Shown: positions 25,765 through 34,687, numbered from the stretch's first letter. The stretch: DNA of 64,000 bases from Rhodobacter xanthinilyticus (GCF_001856665.1 NZ_CP017781.1:2682001-2746000); one strand, 5' to 3'. Notes: generated by a model from the letters alone, not told the origin. Made by a program: numbers and translations.

Positions 25765-26325
25765 TCAAAGCGCCGTGCCCGCGCGCGCCGTCTCCAGCCT
25801 GTCGATCGCGTCTTTCACATCCTGCTGATGCGGGTTCAAGGCAAAAGACGCCCGATAAGCCGCCAGCGCCGGGCCTGCATCGCCCATATCGTCGAGAATC
25901 GCCCCGAGCGTGGTCAGCGCCCCCCAATGCCGCGGCTCGAGCGCGAGCGCACGGCGCAGATCGACCACCGCCGGCCCGTAATAGCCCGCCATGTAATAGG
26001 CCGTCGCCCGGCTCGCAAAGCCCTCGGGGAACGCGGGCGCCAGATCGGTCAGCGCGGTCAGATGCTCGATCGCGGCGCCCGTGTCGCCCGCGTCGAGCGC
26101 CTCCTGCCCGCGCTTGAGCAGCAGATCCATCACCGCCGAGCCCGAGCGCGACCAGGCCCGCTCGATATCCGATTGCGCGCGCGCCCAGCCGGCATAATCG
26201 GGGTCCGCGAGCTCCGCAAAAGCGCGGTCGAGCCCCTCGGTCTCGGCCGCCGCCGGCAGGGCCAGGTTGACGATTACGGCAAGTGCCGCAACGATACATT
26301 TGTTTATCAGATTTGCACCGCGCAT
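25765..26325 (-). CDS. Exported tetratricopeptide-repeat protein
   Basis: A periplasmic TPR protein of 186 residues. The N-terminus MRGANLINKCIVAALAVIVN is a signal peptide, with cleavage expected after LALPAAA. TPR-like units include GDTGAAIEHLTALTDLAPAFPEG and YYGPAVVDLRRALALEPRHWGAL, so it is a protein-interaction scaffold of unknown partner. The start at 26325 gives the best signal peptide; an in-frame ATG at 26343 would add six residues, and neither has a clear ribosome-binding site. It ends 20 bases before the helicase start and is divergent from the SCP2 gene. Confidence 0.82.
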   Translation of the reverse strand: MRGANLINKCIVAALAVIVNLALPAAAETEGLDRAFAELADPDYAGWARAQSDIERAWSRSGSAVMDLLLKRGQEALDAGDTGAAIEHLTALTDLAPAFPEGFASRATAYYMAGYYGPAVVDLRRALALEPRHWGALTTLGAILDDMGDAGPALAAYRASFALNPHQQDVKDAIDRLETARAGTAL

Positions 26326-26388
26326 AACGAAACTGTAACTCATATGCCGGAGAAAGCGAGAGCCCGGCAGTCACATTCGGAGGAACTC

Positions 26389-26676
26389 ATGAGCGACATC
26401 ATCGAGGCGGCGGTTGCTGCCCTGGCCAAGAAGCTGCCCAACGGCTTCCCCGCGACCGCGAAATTCGTGATCAAGGACGAAGGCGCGATCATCATCGACG
26501 CCGAGGGCGTGCGCGCGGGCGATGATGAGGCCGATGTGACGCTGATCGCCTCCGCCGACACGTTCAAGGGCATCCTCGAGGGCGATGTGAACCCGACGAT
26601 GGCCTTCATGACCGGCAAGCTGAAGATCGAAGGCGCGATGGGCCTGGCGATGCAGCTCGGCTCGGCGCTCGGGTGA
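26389..26676 (+). CDS. SCP2 sterol-binding family protein
   Basis: A 95-residue single SCP2 domain, a lipid- or fatty-acyl-binding fold, beginning MSDIIEAAVAALAKKLPNGF. The pattern DVTLIASADTFKGILEGDVNPTMAFMTGKLKIEG is diagnostic. GGAGGA at 26379-26384 supports the ATG. Its stop overlaps the GTG start of a lysophospholipase-like gene by four bases, so the two probably act together on lipids. The ligand is unknown. Confidence 0.92.
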   Translation: MSDIIEAAVAALAKKLPNGFPATAKFVIKDEGAIIIDAEGVRAGDDEADVTLIASADTFKGILEGDVNPTMAFMTGKLKIEGAMGLAMQLGSALG

Positions 26677-27653
26677 GCGAGAGCCTCCTCCGCGGGGCGC
26701 CCCTCGAGCCGGCGCCCCTTCATGAGGAGATCGCGCGCGGCCCCGCGGGCGGCCGCGCCTTTTGGCTTTACGCCGAAGATCATGTGCGGATCCGTGCGGC
26801 CCTTTGGCCCGCGGCGCCGGGCGCCGCCGCGCCCCGGGGCACTGTCTTCCTGTTCCCCGGCCGCACCGAATATATCGAGAAATACGGGCCCACCGCGGTG
26901 CGGCTGAGCGCGGCGGGCTATGCCTGCCTCACCCTCGACTGGCGCGGCCAGGGCCTCGCCGACCGCCCGCTCGACGACCCGTTCAAGGGCCATGTCGGGC
27001 GCTTTTCCGAATTCCAGACCGATGTCGCGGCGCTCTATCGGCTCGCCGAGGCGCTCGATCTGCCCCGCCCCTGGGGGCTCTTGAGCCATTCGATGGGCGG
27101 CGCGATCGCGCTGCGCACGCTCATGGGCGCCCATCCTTTCGCCACCGCCGCCTTCTCGGCGCCGATGTGGGGAATCGGCCTGCCGCGGCCCTTGCGCGCC
27201 GTGGCCCGCCCGCTCGCCCGGCTCCTCCATGACAGCGCGCTCTCGCGGCTCTACGCGCCGGGCACCGGCCCGGAGACCTATGTGCTCGCCCAGCCCTTCG
27301 CCGATAACCTGCTGACCACCGACCCCGCCGTCTGGGCGATGCTGATCGAGCAGGTGGGCGCGGTGCCGGGGCTGATCCTGTCGGGGCCCTCGCTGCAGTG
27401 GGTCGCCGAAGGCATCCTCGAATGCGCCGATCTCGCCACCCGGCCGCCGCCGCGCCTGCCCGTCTATATCGGCCTTGGCGCCGAGGAGCGGATCGTCGAA
27501 CCGGCCGCCGTGCGGGCGCAGGCCGCGCGCTGGCGCGAGGCGCGGCTCGAGATCTTCCCCGGCGCGCAACATGAGCTGATGATGGAGGGCGGCGCCACGC
27601 GCACCGGCTTCCTCGATGCGGCGCTCGCGCTCTTCGAGGCGATGCCGCGCTGA
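26673..27653 (+). CDS. Alpha/beta hydrolase, lysophospholipase L2-like
   Basis: A 326-residue serine hydrolase of the Hydrolase_4 (PldB) group. The oxyanion region is VFLFPGRTEYIEKYG, the nucleophile elbow is LLSHSMGGAIAL, and a late acidic/His pair falls in LPVYIGLGAEERIVEP and FPGAQHELMMEG. It lacks a signal peptide. Translation starts at GTG 26673, coupled to the SCP2 gene. Hydrolysis of lysophospholipids or monoacylglycerols is likely. It converges on the Anbu operon with an eight-base gap. Confidence 0.86.
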   Translation: MSESLLRGAPLEPAPLHEEIARGPAGGRAFWLYAEDHVRIRAALWPAAPGAAAPRGTVFLFPGRTEYIEKYGPTAVRLSAAGYACLTLDWRGQGLADRPLDDPFKGHVGRFSEFQTDVAALYRLAEALDLPRPWGLLSHSMGGAIALRTLMGAHPFATAAFSAPMWGIGLPRPLRAVARPLARLLHDSALSRLYAPGTGPETYVLAQPFADNLLTTDPAVWAMLIEQVGAVPGLILSGPSLQWVAEGILECADLATRPPPRLPVYIGLGAEERIVEPAAVRAQAARWREARLEIFPGAQHELMMEGGATRTGFLDAALALFEAMPR

Positions 27654-27660
27654 GGCCGCC

Positions 27661-28386
27661 TCAGATCTCGATCCGGCTGAACCCTTCGCGCAGCGCATCC
27701 GACCAGGCATGCGACATGCGGGTGAAATCCGGGTCTTCCTTCTGGATCCGGCGGCGCAGCGAGACCTTGCAGGCATCCTTCTCGATCACCGCGAAATCGA
27801 GCGGCATGCCCACCGAGAGGTTCGAGCGCAGGGTCGAATCCATCGATAGAAGCACCGCCTTGCGCGCCTCATCGAGCGAGGTCGCGGTCGTCACCACCCG
27901 GTCGAGGATCGGTTTGCCGTATTTGTGCTCGCCGATCTGCAGGTAAGGCGTGTCCTCGGTCGCCTCGATGAAATTGCCCTCCGGGTAGACGAGGAACATC
28001 CGCATCGCGCCGCCGCGGCGCTGGCCCGCGACGATCATCGAGGCCGAGGTCGAGACCTTCGAGGCCTCCATCCGCGCGTCGATATCCTGGCGCACATGGG
28101 CAAGCGTATTGCCGACGATCTCGGCGACCTTGAGCATCGAGGGCGCGAGCATGATCGAGGTCTCGCCCGAGGCGTCGCTGTCCTCGATCGCGTCGCGCAG
28201 CCGCGCGAGGGTGGTCTGCGTGACCGAAAGCGAGCCCGCGGTCAGGATCCCGATCACCCGCTCGCCCGGTTCCTCGAACAGGAACATCTTGCGATAGGTC
28301 GCGATATTGTCGAGCCCCGCATTCGTGCGCGTGTCGCTCAGAAGCACCATGCCCGCCTCGAGCAGCAAGCCAACGCAATAGGTCAT
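27661..28386 (-). CDS. Anbu, proteasome-like peptidase
   Basis: A 241-residue Ntn-hydrolase of the Anbu (ancestral beta subunit) family, related to HslV and the 20S proteasome. It begins MTYCVGLLLEAGMVLLSDTR; after Met removal Thr2 is the nucleophile, which is why the second of two adjacent ATG codons (28386) is preferred over 28389. SDTRTNAGLDNIATYRKMFLF and ILTAGSLSVTQT are further family signatures. GGGGGG precedes the start. It is the last gene of an operon with ATP-grasp, alpha-E and transglutaminase-like proteins, the known Anbu context. Confidence 0.9.
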   Translation of the reverse strand: MTYCVGLLLEAGMVLLSDTRTNAGLDNIATYRKMFLFEEPGERVIGILTAGSLSVTQTTLARLRDAIEDSDASGETSIMLAPSMLKVAEIVGNTLAHVRQDIDARMEASKVSTSASMIVAGQRRGGAMRMFLVYPEGNFIEATEDTPYLQIGEHKYGKPILDRVVTTATSLDEARKAVLLSMDSTLRSNLSVGMPLDFAVIEKDACKVSLRRRIQKEDPDFTRMSHAWSDALREGFSRIEI

Positions 28387-28418
28387 CATGTCCCCCCGGG
28401 GATTCGCCTCTCGGCCTT

Positions 28419-29231
28419 TTATTGCTGCACCGCTTCCAGAGCAACAACCACCTCGAGGCTCTCCTCGCCCAGCCCCTGCGCCACCCCGCGGATCGGCGCG
28501 GCCTCCCGCGCATCGAGCCCGGAGCCCAGCCGGATATAACGCCCGTCCGGGCAGCACTGGTTGGCCGCATCAAAGCCGATCCAGCCGATCGCGGGCACAT
28601 GCACCTCGGCCCAGGCGTGGGCCGCCTCATGCGGCGTGCCGTCCTCGGTCGCGTGCAGATAGCCCGAGACATAGCGCGCCGGCATCCCGACCGCGCGCGC
28701 CGCGGCGATGATCGCATGGGCATGGTCCTGACAGACCCCCTCGCCCAGCGCCAGCGCCTCGGCGGCGGTGGTATGGGCATGGGTCACGCCGGGTTTGTAG
28801 GCGATCGCCTCGGCCACCGCCCGCGCGATGCGATGCGCGCGCTCGAGATCATCCTCGGCGCCCACCACCGCCTCCTGGCCCAGCGCCTCGAGATCGGCGT
28901 CGATCCAGGTCGCGGTGGTCTCGCGCAGGTAAGCCATGGGCGAGACCAGCTCGCGATGACCGCGCAGCACGCCGGCCAGATCGGTCGTCTCGACCTGCCC
29001 CGCGACCGAGATCGTCACCTCCTCGACCGGGCCGCGCACCGACCAGCCCTCGATCCGGTCGCCCGCGCCGTCGCGGAAGCCCCCGCCCCGCACGCCGCCC
29101 TCGACCGAGACTTCCCAGGAGATCACCCGCTGGCCATCGAAACGCGAGGGGAACAGCCGCAGCGACTGCACCGCGGCGCGCATCGGCGCATCATATTGAT
29201 AGGTGGTGACGTGATTGACCGTCAGGATCAT
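28419..29231 (-). CDS. Transglutaminase-like cysteine protease
   Basis: A 270-residue protein of the bacterial transglutaminase-like superfamily, with an N-terminal beta region (YQYDAPMRAAVQSLRLFPS) and a catalytic domain. The triad is visible: Cys167 in GEGVCQDHAHAI, His205 in HEAAHAWAEV and Asp221 in WIGFDAANQ. It has no signal peptide and probably cuts or transfers peptides in the cytoplasm. Its start overlaps the alpha-E stop by four bases, so it is coupled to the operon. Confidence 0.9.
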   Translation of the reverse strand: MILTVNHVTTYQYDAPMRAAVQSLRLFPSRFDGQRVISWEVSVEGGVRGGGFRDGAGDRIEGWSVRGPVEEVTISVAGQVETTDLAGVLRGHRELVSPMAYLRETTATWIDADLEALGQEAVVGAEDDLERAHRIARAVAEAIAYKPGVTHAHTTAAEALALGEGVCQDHAHAIIAAARAVGMPARYVSGYLHATEDGTPHEAAHAWAEVHVPAIGWIGFDAANQCCPDGRYIRLGSGLDAREAAPIRGVAQGLGEESLEVVVALEAVQQ

Positions 29232-30181
29232 CGCGCGTCTCCGCTCAGATAAGCATTATGGACCATGTCGGAGAGCTCGCCCACCTCGCGGATGAACCGG
29301 GTGAGGAACTCATGCAGGCCCTCTTCAAAGATATCCTCGACACGCGTGTCGGAGAGCTCGCCCAGCAGCGCGCGCGCGCGCAGCTGCGCGGGGCCGGTCT
29401 TGCCGTAATCCTTCGCGAGCGCGTCGAGATGGTCCTTGGTCGTCTCGAGCGCCGAGATCAGCGCGCGCGGGCTTTGCCGGTTCAGGATCAGGAAATGCGC
29501 GATCTTCGCCGCGGTGATGTCGCCGCCATAGGCCCAGTGGAAGGCCCGCAGCGCCGAGAACGCGCGCAGAAGCGTCTGCCATTGGTAATTGTCGAGGCCG
29601 GAGCCGACGAAATCCACCGAGGGCAGCAGCACGAAATATTTGACGTCGATCAGCCGCGCGGTGTTGTCGGCGCGTTCGAGCGAGAAGCCGAGGTTGAGGA
29701 AGCTGTAGCCGTCGTTGCGCAGAAGCGTCGCATCCATCGCGCCGCGGATCGAGGCGGCCTGATGGTTGACCCATTCGGTCAGCTCGGTCAGCTCGAGCTC
29801 GGAGCGCGGCTTGCGCTCGAGCTTGCGCATCTCCTGAAAGGCGGAGTTGAGCGCATCCCAGACCTGCGCGGTGAGCGCGGTGCGCACGATGCGCGCATTT
29901 TCCCTCGCCCGCTCCAGACAGCTCACCACCGAGCTCGGGTTGTCGCGATCGAAGAACAGGTAGCTCTCGATATTGCGCTGCACCGGGTCGCCATATTTGC
30001 TGGCAAAGCCTTCCGCCGTGCCCGAGGCCTGCAACAGGCTCTCCCATTCCGAGCGGTAGCCATGTCCCGCCGAGGGCATCAGCGCGATCCGCGCCCCCAC
30101 CTCGAGCAAGCGCGCCATGGTCTCGGCGCGCTCGATATAGCGCCCGATCCAGAACAGGTTCTCCGCGGTCCGGCTCAGCAT
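29228..30181 (-). CDS. Alpha-E domain protein (DUF403)
   Basis: A 317-residue all-helical protein of the alpha-E family, with the standard start MLSRTAENLFWIGRYIERAE and FSLERADNTARLIDVKYF. It is regularly found beside permuted ATP-grasp enzymes and is thought to assist them; no activity is proven. The start at 30181 is chosen because GGAGGGG lies just upstream and families start at MLSRTAE. The transglutaminase gene overlaps it by four bases. Confidence 0.92.
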   Translation of the reverse strand: MLSRTAENLFWIGRYIERAETMARLLEVGARIALMPSAGHGYRSEWESLLQASGTAEGFASKYGDPVQRNIESYLFFDRDNPSSVVSCLERARENARIVRTALTAQVWDALNSAFQEMRKLERKPRSELELTELTEWVNHQAASIRGAMDATLLRNDGYSFLNLGFSLERADNTARLIDVKYFVLLPSVDFVGSGLDNYQWQTLLRAFSALRAFHWAYGGDITAAKIAHFLILNRQSPRALISALETTKDHLDALAKDYGKTGPAQLRARALLGELSDTRVEDIFEEGLHEFLTRFIREVGELSDMVHNAYLSGDAR

Positions 30182-30239
30182 CCCGCCCCTCCGATGAAAA
30201 TGGATCTTGTGGCTTGCGAAACGATCCTTGGGCATCGCC

Positions 30240-31655
30240 TCACTCCGCCAGAACCCAGGTGTCCTTCACGCCGCCGCCCTGCGAGGAGTTCACGACGAGC
30301 GAGCCCTCCTTCAGCGCGACCCGCGTGAGCCCGCCCGGCACCAGCTCGATCTTCTCGCCCACGAGGCAATAGGGCCGGAGATCGACATGGCGCGGCGCGA
30401 TCCCCTCCTCGACGAAGGTCGGCGTGGTCGAGAGCGCGAGCGTCGGCTGCGCGATGTAATTCTGCGGGTCTTCGGTGATCTTGATGCGGAAGGTCTCGAT
30501 CTGGTCCTTGGTCGATTTCGGCCCGACGAGCATGCCGTAACCGCCCGAGCCATGGACCTCTTTCACGACGAGGTCTCCAAGGTTTTCAAGCACATACTTG
30601 CATTCGTCGGGCTTGGCGCATTGCCAGGTCGGCACGTTTTGCAAGATCGGCTCCTCGCCGAGATAGAAGCGGATCATCTCCGGCACGAAGGTGTAGACCG
30701 CCTTGTCATCGGCCACGCCCGCGCCCGGCGCCGAGCAGATCGACACGCCGCCCGAGCGGTAGACATCCATCAGCCCCGGCACGCCGAGCATGCTGTCGGG
30801 GCGGAAGCACAGCGGGTCGAGGAAGCTGTCGTCGATGCGCCGATAGATCACGTCGAGCTTCTTCGGCCCCTCGGTGGTGCGCATCCAGACAAAGCCGCCC
30901 TCGACGAAGAGATCGGCGCCCTCGACGAGCTCGACCCCCATCAGATCCGCGAGGAAGCTGTGCTCGTAATAGGCCGAGTTGAAATGGCCGGGCGTCAGGA
31001 TCGCCACCGTGGGCTCGCGGTCGCAGCGCGCCGGCGCCACGCTTGCGAGCGTGCGGCGCAGCGCATCGGCATAGCCGTCGACCGGCTCGATGCGGTTCTC
31101 GCGGAACAGGTTGGGGAACATCCGCATCATGATCTCGCGGTTCTCCAGCATGTAGGAGACCCCCGACGGCGTGCGGCAATTGTCCTCGAGCACGAAGAAT
31201 TCATCGGGCCCGGTGCGCACCAGATCAATGCCGACGATATGCGAATAAATCCCGCGCGGCGGGGTGAAGCCGACCACGGCGCGCTCGAAGGCCTCGTTCT
31301 GATAGACGAGTTTCGCCGGGATCTTGCCCGCGCGGACGATCTCGCCGCGGCCATAGACATCGAGCAGGAAGGCGTTGAGCGCACGGGCGCGCTGCTTGAT
31401 GCCGCGCTCGAGCCGGCGCCATTCGAACTGGGTGAAGACGCGCGGGAACATGTCGAAAGGGATCAGCCGATCCGGGTCGCCGCCCTCGCCATAGACCGCG
31501 AAAGTGATGCCGATGCGCCGGAACAGCGCCTCCGCCTCGGCCTGTTTCATCTGGCGCAATTCGGCGGGCATCGCGTTGGTCCAATCCTCGAGCCGGGCAT
31601 AGGGCTCGCGGACGTGACCGTTGTCGTACATTTCGTTGAAATAGGTGGTGCTCAT
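30240..31655 (-). CDS. Circularly permuted ATP-grasp type 2 ligase
   Basis: A 471-residue permuted ATP-grasp protein (DUF404/407). It opens YFNEMYDNGHVREPYARLEDW and contains FVLEDNCRTPSGVSYMLENRE, the hallmark of these amidoligases, and a C-terminal KEVHGSGGYGMLVGP nucleotide loop. Such enzymes are predicted to form peptide or peptide-like amide bonds. It is the first gene of the operon (ligase, alpha-E, transglutaminase-like, Anbu). The substrate is unknown. Confidence 0.92.
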   Translation of the reverse strand: MSTTYFNEMYDNGHVREPYARLEDWTNAMPAELRQMKQAEAEALFRRIGITFAVYGEGGDPDRLIPFDMFPRVFTQFEWRRLERGIKQRARALNAFLLDVYGRGEIVRAGKIPAKLVYQNEAFERAVVGFTPPRGIYSHIVGIDLVRTGPDEFFVLEDNCRTPSGVSYMLENREIMMRMFPNLFRENRIEPVDGYADALRRTLASVAPARCDREPTVAILTPGHFNSAYYEHSFLADLMGVELVEGADLFVEGGFVWMRTTEGPKKLDVIYRRIDDSFLDPLCFRPDSMLGVPGLMDVYRSGGVSICSAPGAGVADDKAVYTFVPEMIRFYLGEEPILQNVPTWQCAKPDECKYVLENLGDLVVKEVHGSGGYGMLVGPKSTKDQIETFRIKITEDPQNYIAQPTLALSTTPTFVEEGIAPRHVDLRPYCLVGEKIELVPGGLTRVALKEGSLVVNSSQGGGVKDTWVLAE

Positions 31656-31747
31656 CGGGCGTTGATTCCTCCGGCCTTGCCCTCAGATTAGGCAGCCCCT
31701 CGGGCGAGCGGAAGCTATGCCCCGCGCTTGCCCGGTGCCGACCCGTC

Positions 31748-31788
31748 AAAAACGCCCAAAACCGTGCATATCGCCTAATTTTTGGGCG
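31748..31788 (-). terminator. marR terminator
   Basis: CGCCCAAAA (31788-31780) and TTTTGGGCG (31761-31753) on the minus strand form a 9-bp stem with an 18-base loop, followed by TTTTT. It ends the MarR transcript before the ATP-grasp operon. The loop is long, so it could also serve as an operator of the operon. Confidence 0.65.
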
Positions 31789-31797
31789 GCAATTGAG

Positions 31798-32244
31798 TCA
31801 ATCGGCCAGATTGCCCGCCATCCGGGTGATCAAATCGAGCAGAACCTGCCCGTCGCGCGCCTCGAGCCCCGCGAGCGCGCGGGCGTTGACCTCGGCCGCC
31901 GCCGCCGTCGCGGGGCCGCGCAGGGCGCGCGCGCGCGCGGTCAGATGCAGCGTCTGGGCGCGCCGGTCGACCGGATGCGGGCGCCGCTCGATCAGCCCGT
32001 CGCGCTCCATCCGCGCCACCGTGCCCGCCATCGTCGCCTGTTCGACCGCCAGCCGCGCGACGAGCTCGGCCTGGGTCAGCCCGTCCTCCTCCCAGAGCTC
32101 GAGAAGCGTCATGAACTGCGCCGGCGCAAGCCCGAGCGGGCGGATCGCCGCCGCCAGCCGGTTGGCAAAGAGCCGCGCGAGGCGGTTGACCAGATAGCCC
32201 GGCGAGCGGGCCTTTTCGAAGGCGGGGGGAGAGCTGTCAGACAT
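31798..32244 (-). CDS. MarR family regulator
   Basis: A 148-residue winged-helix regulator. The DNA-binding core is AQFMTLLELWEEDGLTQAELVARLAVEQATMAGTVARMERDGLIERRP, the usual MarR recognition helix and wing. It is divergent from a small membrane protein gene across a 75-base gap holding two palindromes of like sequence, so it probably represses itself and its neighbour. No ligand is obvious. Confidence 0.93.
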   Translation of the reverse strand: MSDSSPPAFEKARSPGYLVNRLARLFANRLAAAIRPLGLAPAQFMTLLELWEEDGLTQAELVARLAVEQATMAGTVARMERDGLIERRPHPVDRRAQTLHLTARARALRGPATAAAAEVNARALAGLEARDGQVLLDLITRMAGNLAD

Positions 32245-32259
32245 GGGCCGAGATTAGAC

Positions 32260-32302
32260 TTGCATAGCAGGCTATTCAAGCGAATACTACATAGTACCCT
32301 AT
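32260..32302. promoter_or_regulatory. Twin MarR operators with promoter
   Basis: ATAGCAGGCTAT (32264-32275) and ATAGTACCCTAT (32291-32302) are two palindromes sharing ATAG-N4-CTAT, with centres 27 bases apart. A rightward promoter (TTGCAT at 32260-32265, 17-base spacer, AATACT) overlaps them. This spacing fits two MarR dimers shutting off both divergent genes. Confidence 0.6.
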
Positions 32303-32319
32303 CTATCATGGAGATCCCG

Positions 32320-32772
32320 ATGTCCCCCCTCCCCAAAATTCACGCCGCCGCGGGCGGCCTCGCCCTTGTCACCATCCTCGGGCTGCAAACCTTCCTCGCC
32401 CTCGCCGAGACCGGCTATGCCGCCGATCTCGCCGCCAGCCGGGCCGCCGCGCTCTGGGTGGTCGCGCTTCTCCTCGTGCCGGCGCTGGCGCTCGCGGGGG
32501 GCTCGGGCGCCTGGCTCGGGCGCGGGCGGCGCGGGCCACTCCTTGCGGCGAAGATGCGCCGGATGCAGGCGGTGGCGGCGCTCGGGCTTGTGGTCCTTCT
32601 GCCGCTCGCGGTGGCGCTCTGGTGGCTCGCGGCGCGCGGCATGGTCGAGGGGCGGTTCGCGCTCCTGACCCGGATCGAGACGCTCGCCGCGCTCACCAAT
32701 GTGCTGCTCCTCGGGCTGAACCTGCGCGACGGGCTGAAGATGCGGCGCCCCGCGCGGCCCGCCGCCGCCTGA
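32320..32772 (+). CDS. Small membrane protein
   Basis: A 150-residue integral membrane protein with about four hydrophobic helices (ALVTILGLQTFLAL, ALWVVALLLVPALALAG, AVAALGLVVLLPLAVALWWL, ALTNVLLLGLNL) and a basic C-terminus. The ATG at 32320 is preferred over one four codons earlier because GGAG at 32310-32313 is well spaced. I do not recognise a family. It is probably controlled by the divergent MarR gene. Confidence 0.75.
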   Translation: MSPLPKIHAAAGGLALVTILGLQTFLALAETGYAADLAASRAAALWVVALLLVPALALAGGSGAWLGRGRRGPLLAAKMRRMQAVAALGLVVLLPLAVALWWLAARGMVEGRFALLTRIETLAALTNVLLLGLNLRDGLKMRRPARPAAA

Positions 32773-32858
32773 CCGCCGGGCGCGGCCTGAACGGCGGCGC
32801 CCCTTGCCCCACCCCCCCGGGGCGCCCTATGTCTTAGGGGTCAACAAGAGAGGCCGCC

Positions 32859-34682
32859 ATGACGTTTCCCCTGCCCCGCCCCGTTCTCGACGCCGAAGCC
32901 GGCTCTGGCCCTGGCGCCTTCGGCACCCTGCCCGATTGGGATCTGAGCGACCTCTACACCGCCCCCGACGCGCCCGAATATGCCGCCGACATGGCCTGGC
33001 TCGAGACCGAATGCGCGGCCTTCGCGGCCGCTTACGAGGGCAAGCTCGCCGGCCTCGACGCGCCGGCGATGGCCGAGTGCATCCGCCGCTACGAGGCGAT
33101 CGAGACCACCGCCGGGCGGATCATGTCTTACGCGGGCCTGCGCTATTACCAGAACACCGTCGACGCCACCCGCGCCAAGCTGATGGCCGATGCGCAGGAC
33201 CGGATCACCACCTTCACCACGCCGCTCGTGTTCTTCTCGCTCGAGTTCAACCGCATCGACGACGCGCGCTATGAGGCGGTCTTCGCCGATCCGGCGCTGG
33301 CCCGCTACAAGCCCGTCTTCGACCGGATGCGCGCGATGAAACCCTATCAGCTCTCCGACGAGCTGGAGAAATTCCTGCACGATCAATCGGTTGTCGGCGC
33401 CGCCGCCTGGAACCGGCTGTTTGACGAAACCACCGCCGGGCTCGAATTCACCATCGACGGCGAGGTGATGAGCCTCGAAGCGGCGACCACGCTCCTCTCC
33501 GACCACGACCGCGCCAAACGCGAGGCCGCGGCCCATGAGCTCGCCCGCGTCTTCACCGCCCACCTCAAGATCTTCTCGCGCGTGCACAATTCGCTCGCCA
33601 AGGAAAAGGAGATCGAGGACCGCTGGCGCAAGATGCCGACCCCGCAGACCGCGCGCCACCTCTCCAACGATGTCGAGCCCGAGGTCGTCGCGGCGCTGCG
33701 CGATGCGGTCGTGGCGGCCTATCCGCGCCTCTCGCACCGCTATTATGCGCTCAAAGCGCGCTGGCTCGGGCTCGAGAAGCTGCAGATCTGGGATCGCAAC
33801 GCGCCGCTGCCGACCGAGGCGCCGCGCACGATCAAATGGGATGAGGCGCAGGCGACCGTGATGGGCGCCTATGCCGCCTTCGCCCCCGAGATGGCCGAGA
33901 TCGCGCGGCCGTTCTTCGAGAAGGGCTGGATCGACGCGGGGGTGAAGCCCGGCAAGGCGCCCGGCGCCTTCGCCCACCCGACGGTCACCACCGTGCACCC
34001 CTATGTGATGCTGAATTACCTCGGCAAGCCGCGCGATGTGATGACGCTCGCCCATGAGCTCGGCCATGGCGTGCACCAGGTTCTGGCCGCGGGCCAGGGC
34101 GAGATGCTGAGCCAGACGCCGCTGACGCTCGCCGAAACCGCCTCGGTCTTCGGCGAGATGCTGACCTTCCGCGCGCTCCTCGACGCCGCCAAGACCCCGG
34201 CCGAGCGCAAGGCGCTGCTCGCCGGCAAGGTCGAGGACATGATCAACACCGTCGTGCGCCAGATCGCGTTCTACGATTTCGAGTGCAAGCTCCATGCCGC
34301 GCGCGCGTCGGGCGAGCTGACGCCCGAGGATATCAATGCGCTGTGGATGTCGGTGCAGGCCGAGAGCCTGGGGCCGGCGTTCGAGTTCATGCCGGGCTAC
34401 GAGACCTTCTGGGCCTATATCCCGCATTTCGTCCACTCGCCCTTCTATGTCTACGCCTATGCCTTCGGCGACGGGCTGGTGAACGCGCTTTACGCGGCCT
34501 ATGCGGGCGGCCTGCCGGAGTTTCAGGCGAAATATTTCGACATGCTGAAGGCGGGCGGCTCGAAACACCACAAGGAGCTGCTCGCGCCTTTCGGGCTCGA
34601 TGCCTCCGACCCGGCGTTTTGGCAAAAGGGCCTCGACATGATCGCGGGCTTCATCGACGAGCTCGAGGCGATGGAGGCCTGA
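32859..34682 (+). CDS. M3 family oligoendopeptidase F
   Basis: A 607-residue zinc metallopeptidase that degrades short peptides in the cytoplasm. The zinc motif is LAHELGHGVHQ, with the third ligand Glu in AETASVFGEMLTF. GVKPGKAPGAF and YVYAYAFGDGLVNALY are further M3B signatures. The length is normal. Transcription ends at a strong bidirectional terminator a few bases downstream. Confidence 0.93.
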   Translation: MTFPLPRPVLDAEAGSGPGAFGTLPDWDLSDLYTAPDAPEYAADMAWLETECAAFAAAYEGKLAGLDAPAMAECIRRYEAIETTAGRIMSYAGLRYYQNTVDATRAKLMADAQDRITTFTTPLVFFSLEFNRIDDARYEAVFADPALARYKPVFDRMRAMKPYQLSDELEKFLHDQSVVGAAAWNRLFDETTAGLEFTIDGEVMSLEAATTLLSDHDRAKREAAAHELARVFTAHLKIFSRVHNSLAKEKEIEDRWRKMPTPQTARHLSNDVEPEVVAALRDAVVAAYPRLSHRYYALKARWLGLEKLQIWDRNAPLPTEAPRTIKWDEAQATVMGAYAAFAPEMAEIARPFFEKGWIDAGVKPGKAPGAFAHPTVTTVHPYVMLNYLGKPRDVMTLAHELGHGVHQVLAAGQGEMLSQTPLTLAETASVFGEMLTFRALLDAAKTPAERKALLAGKVEDMINTVVRQIAFYDFECKLHAARASGELTPEDINALWMSVQAESLGPAFEFMPGYETFWAYIPHFVHSPFYVYAYAFGDGLVNALYAAYAGGLPEFQAKYFDMLKAGGSKHHKELLAPFGLDASDPAFWQKGLDMIAGFIDELEAMEA

Positions 34683-34687
34683 GCGAC

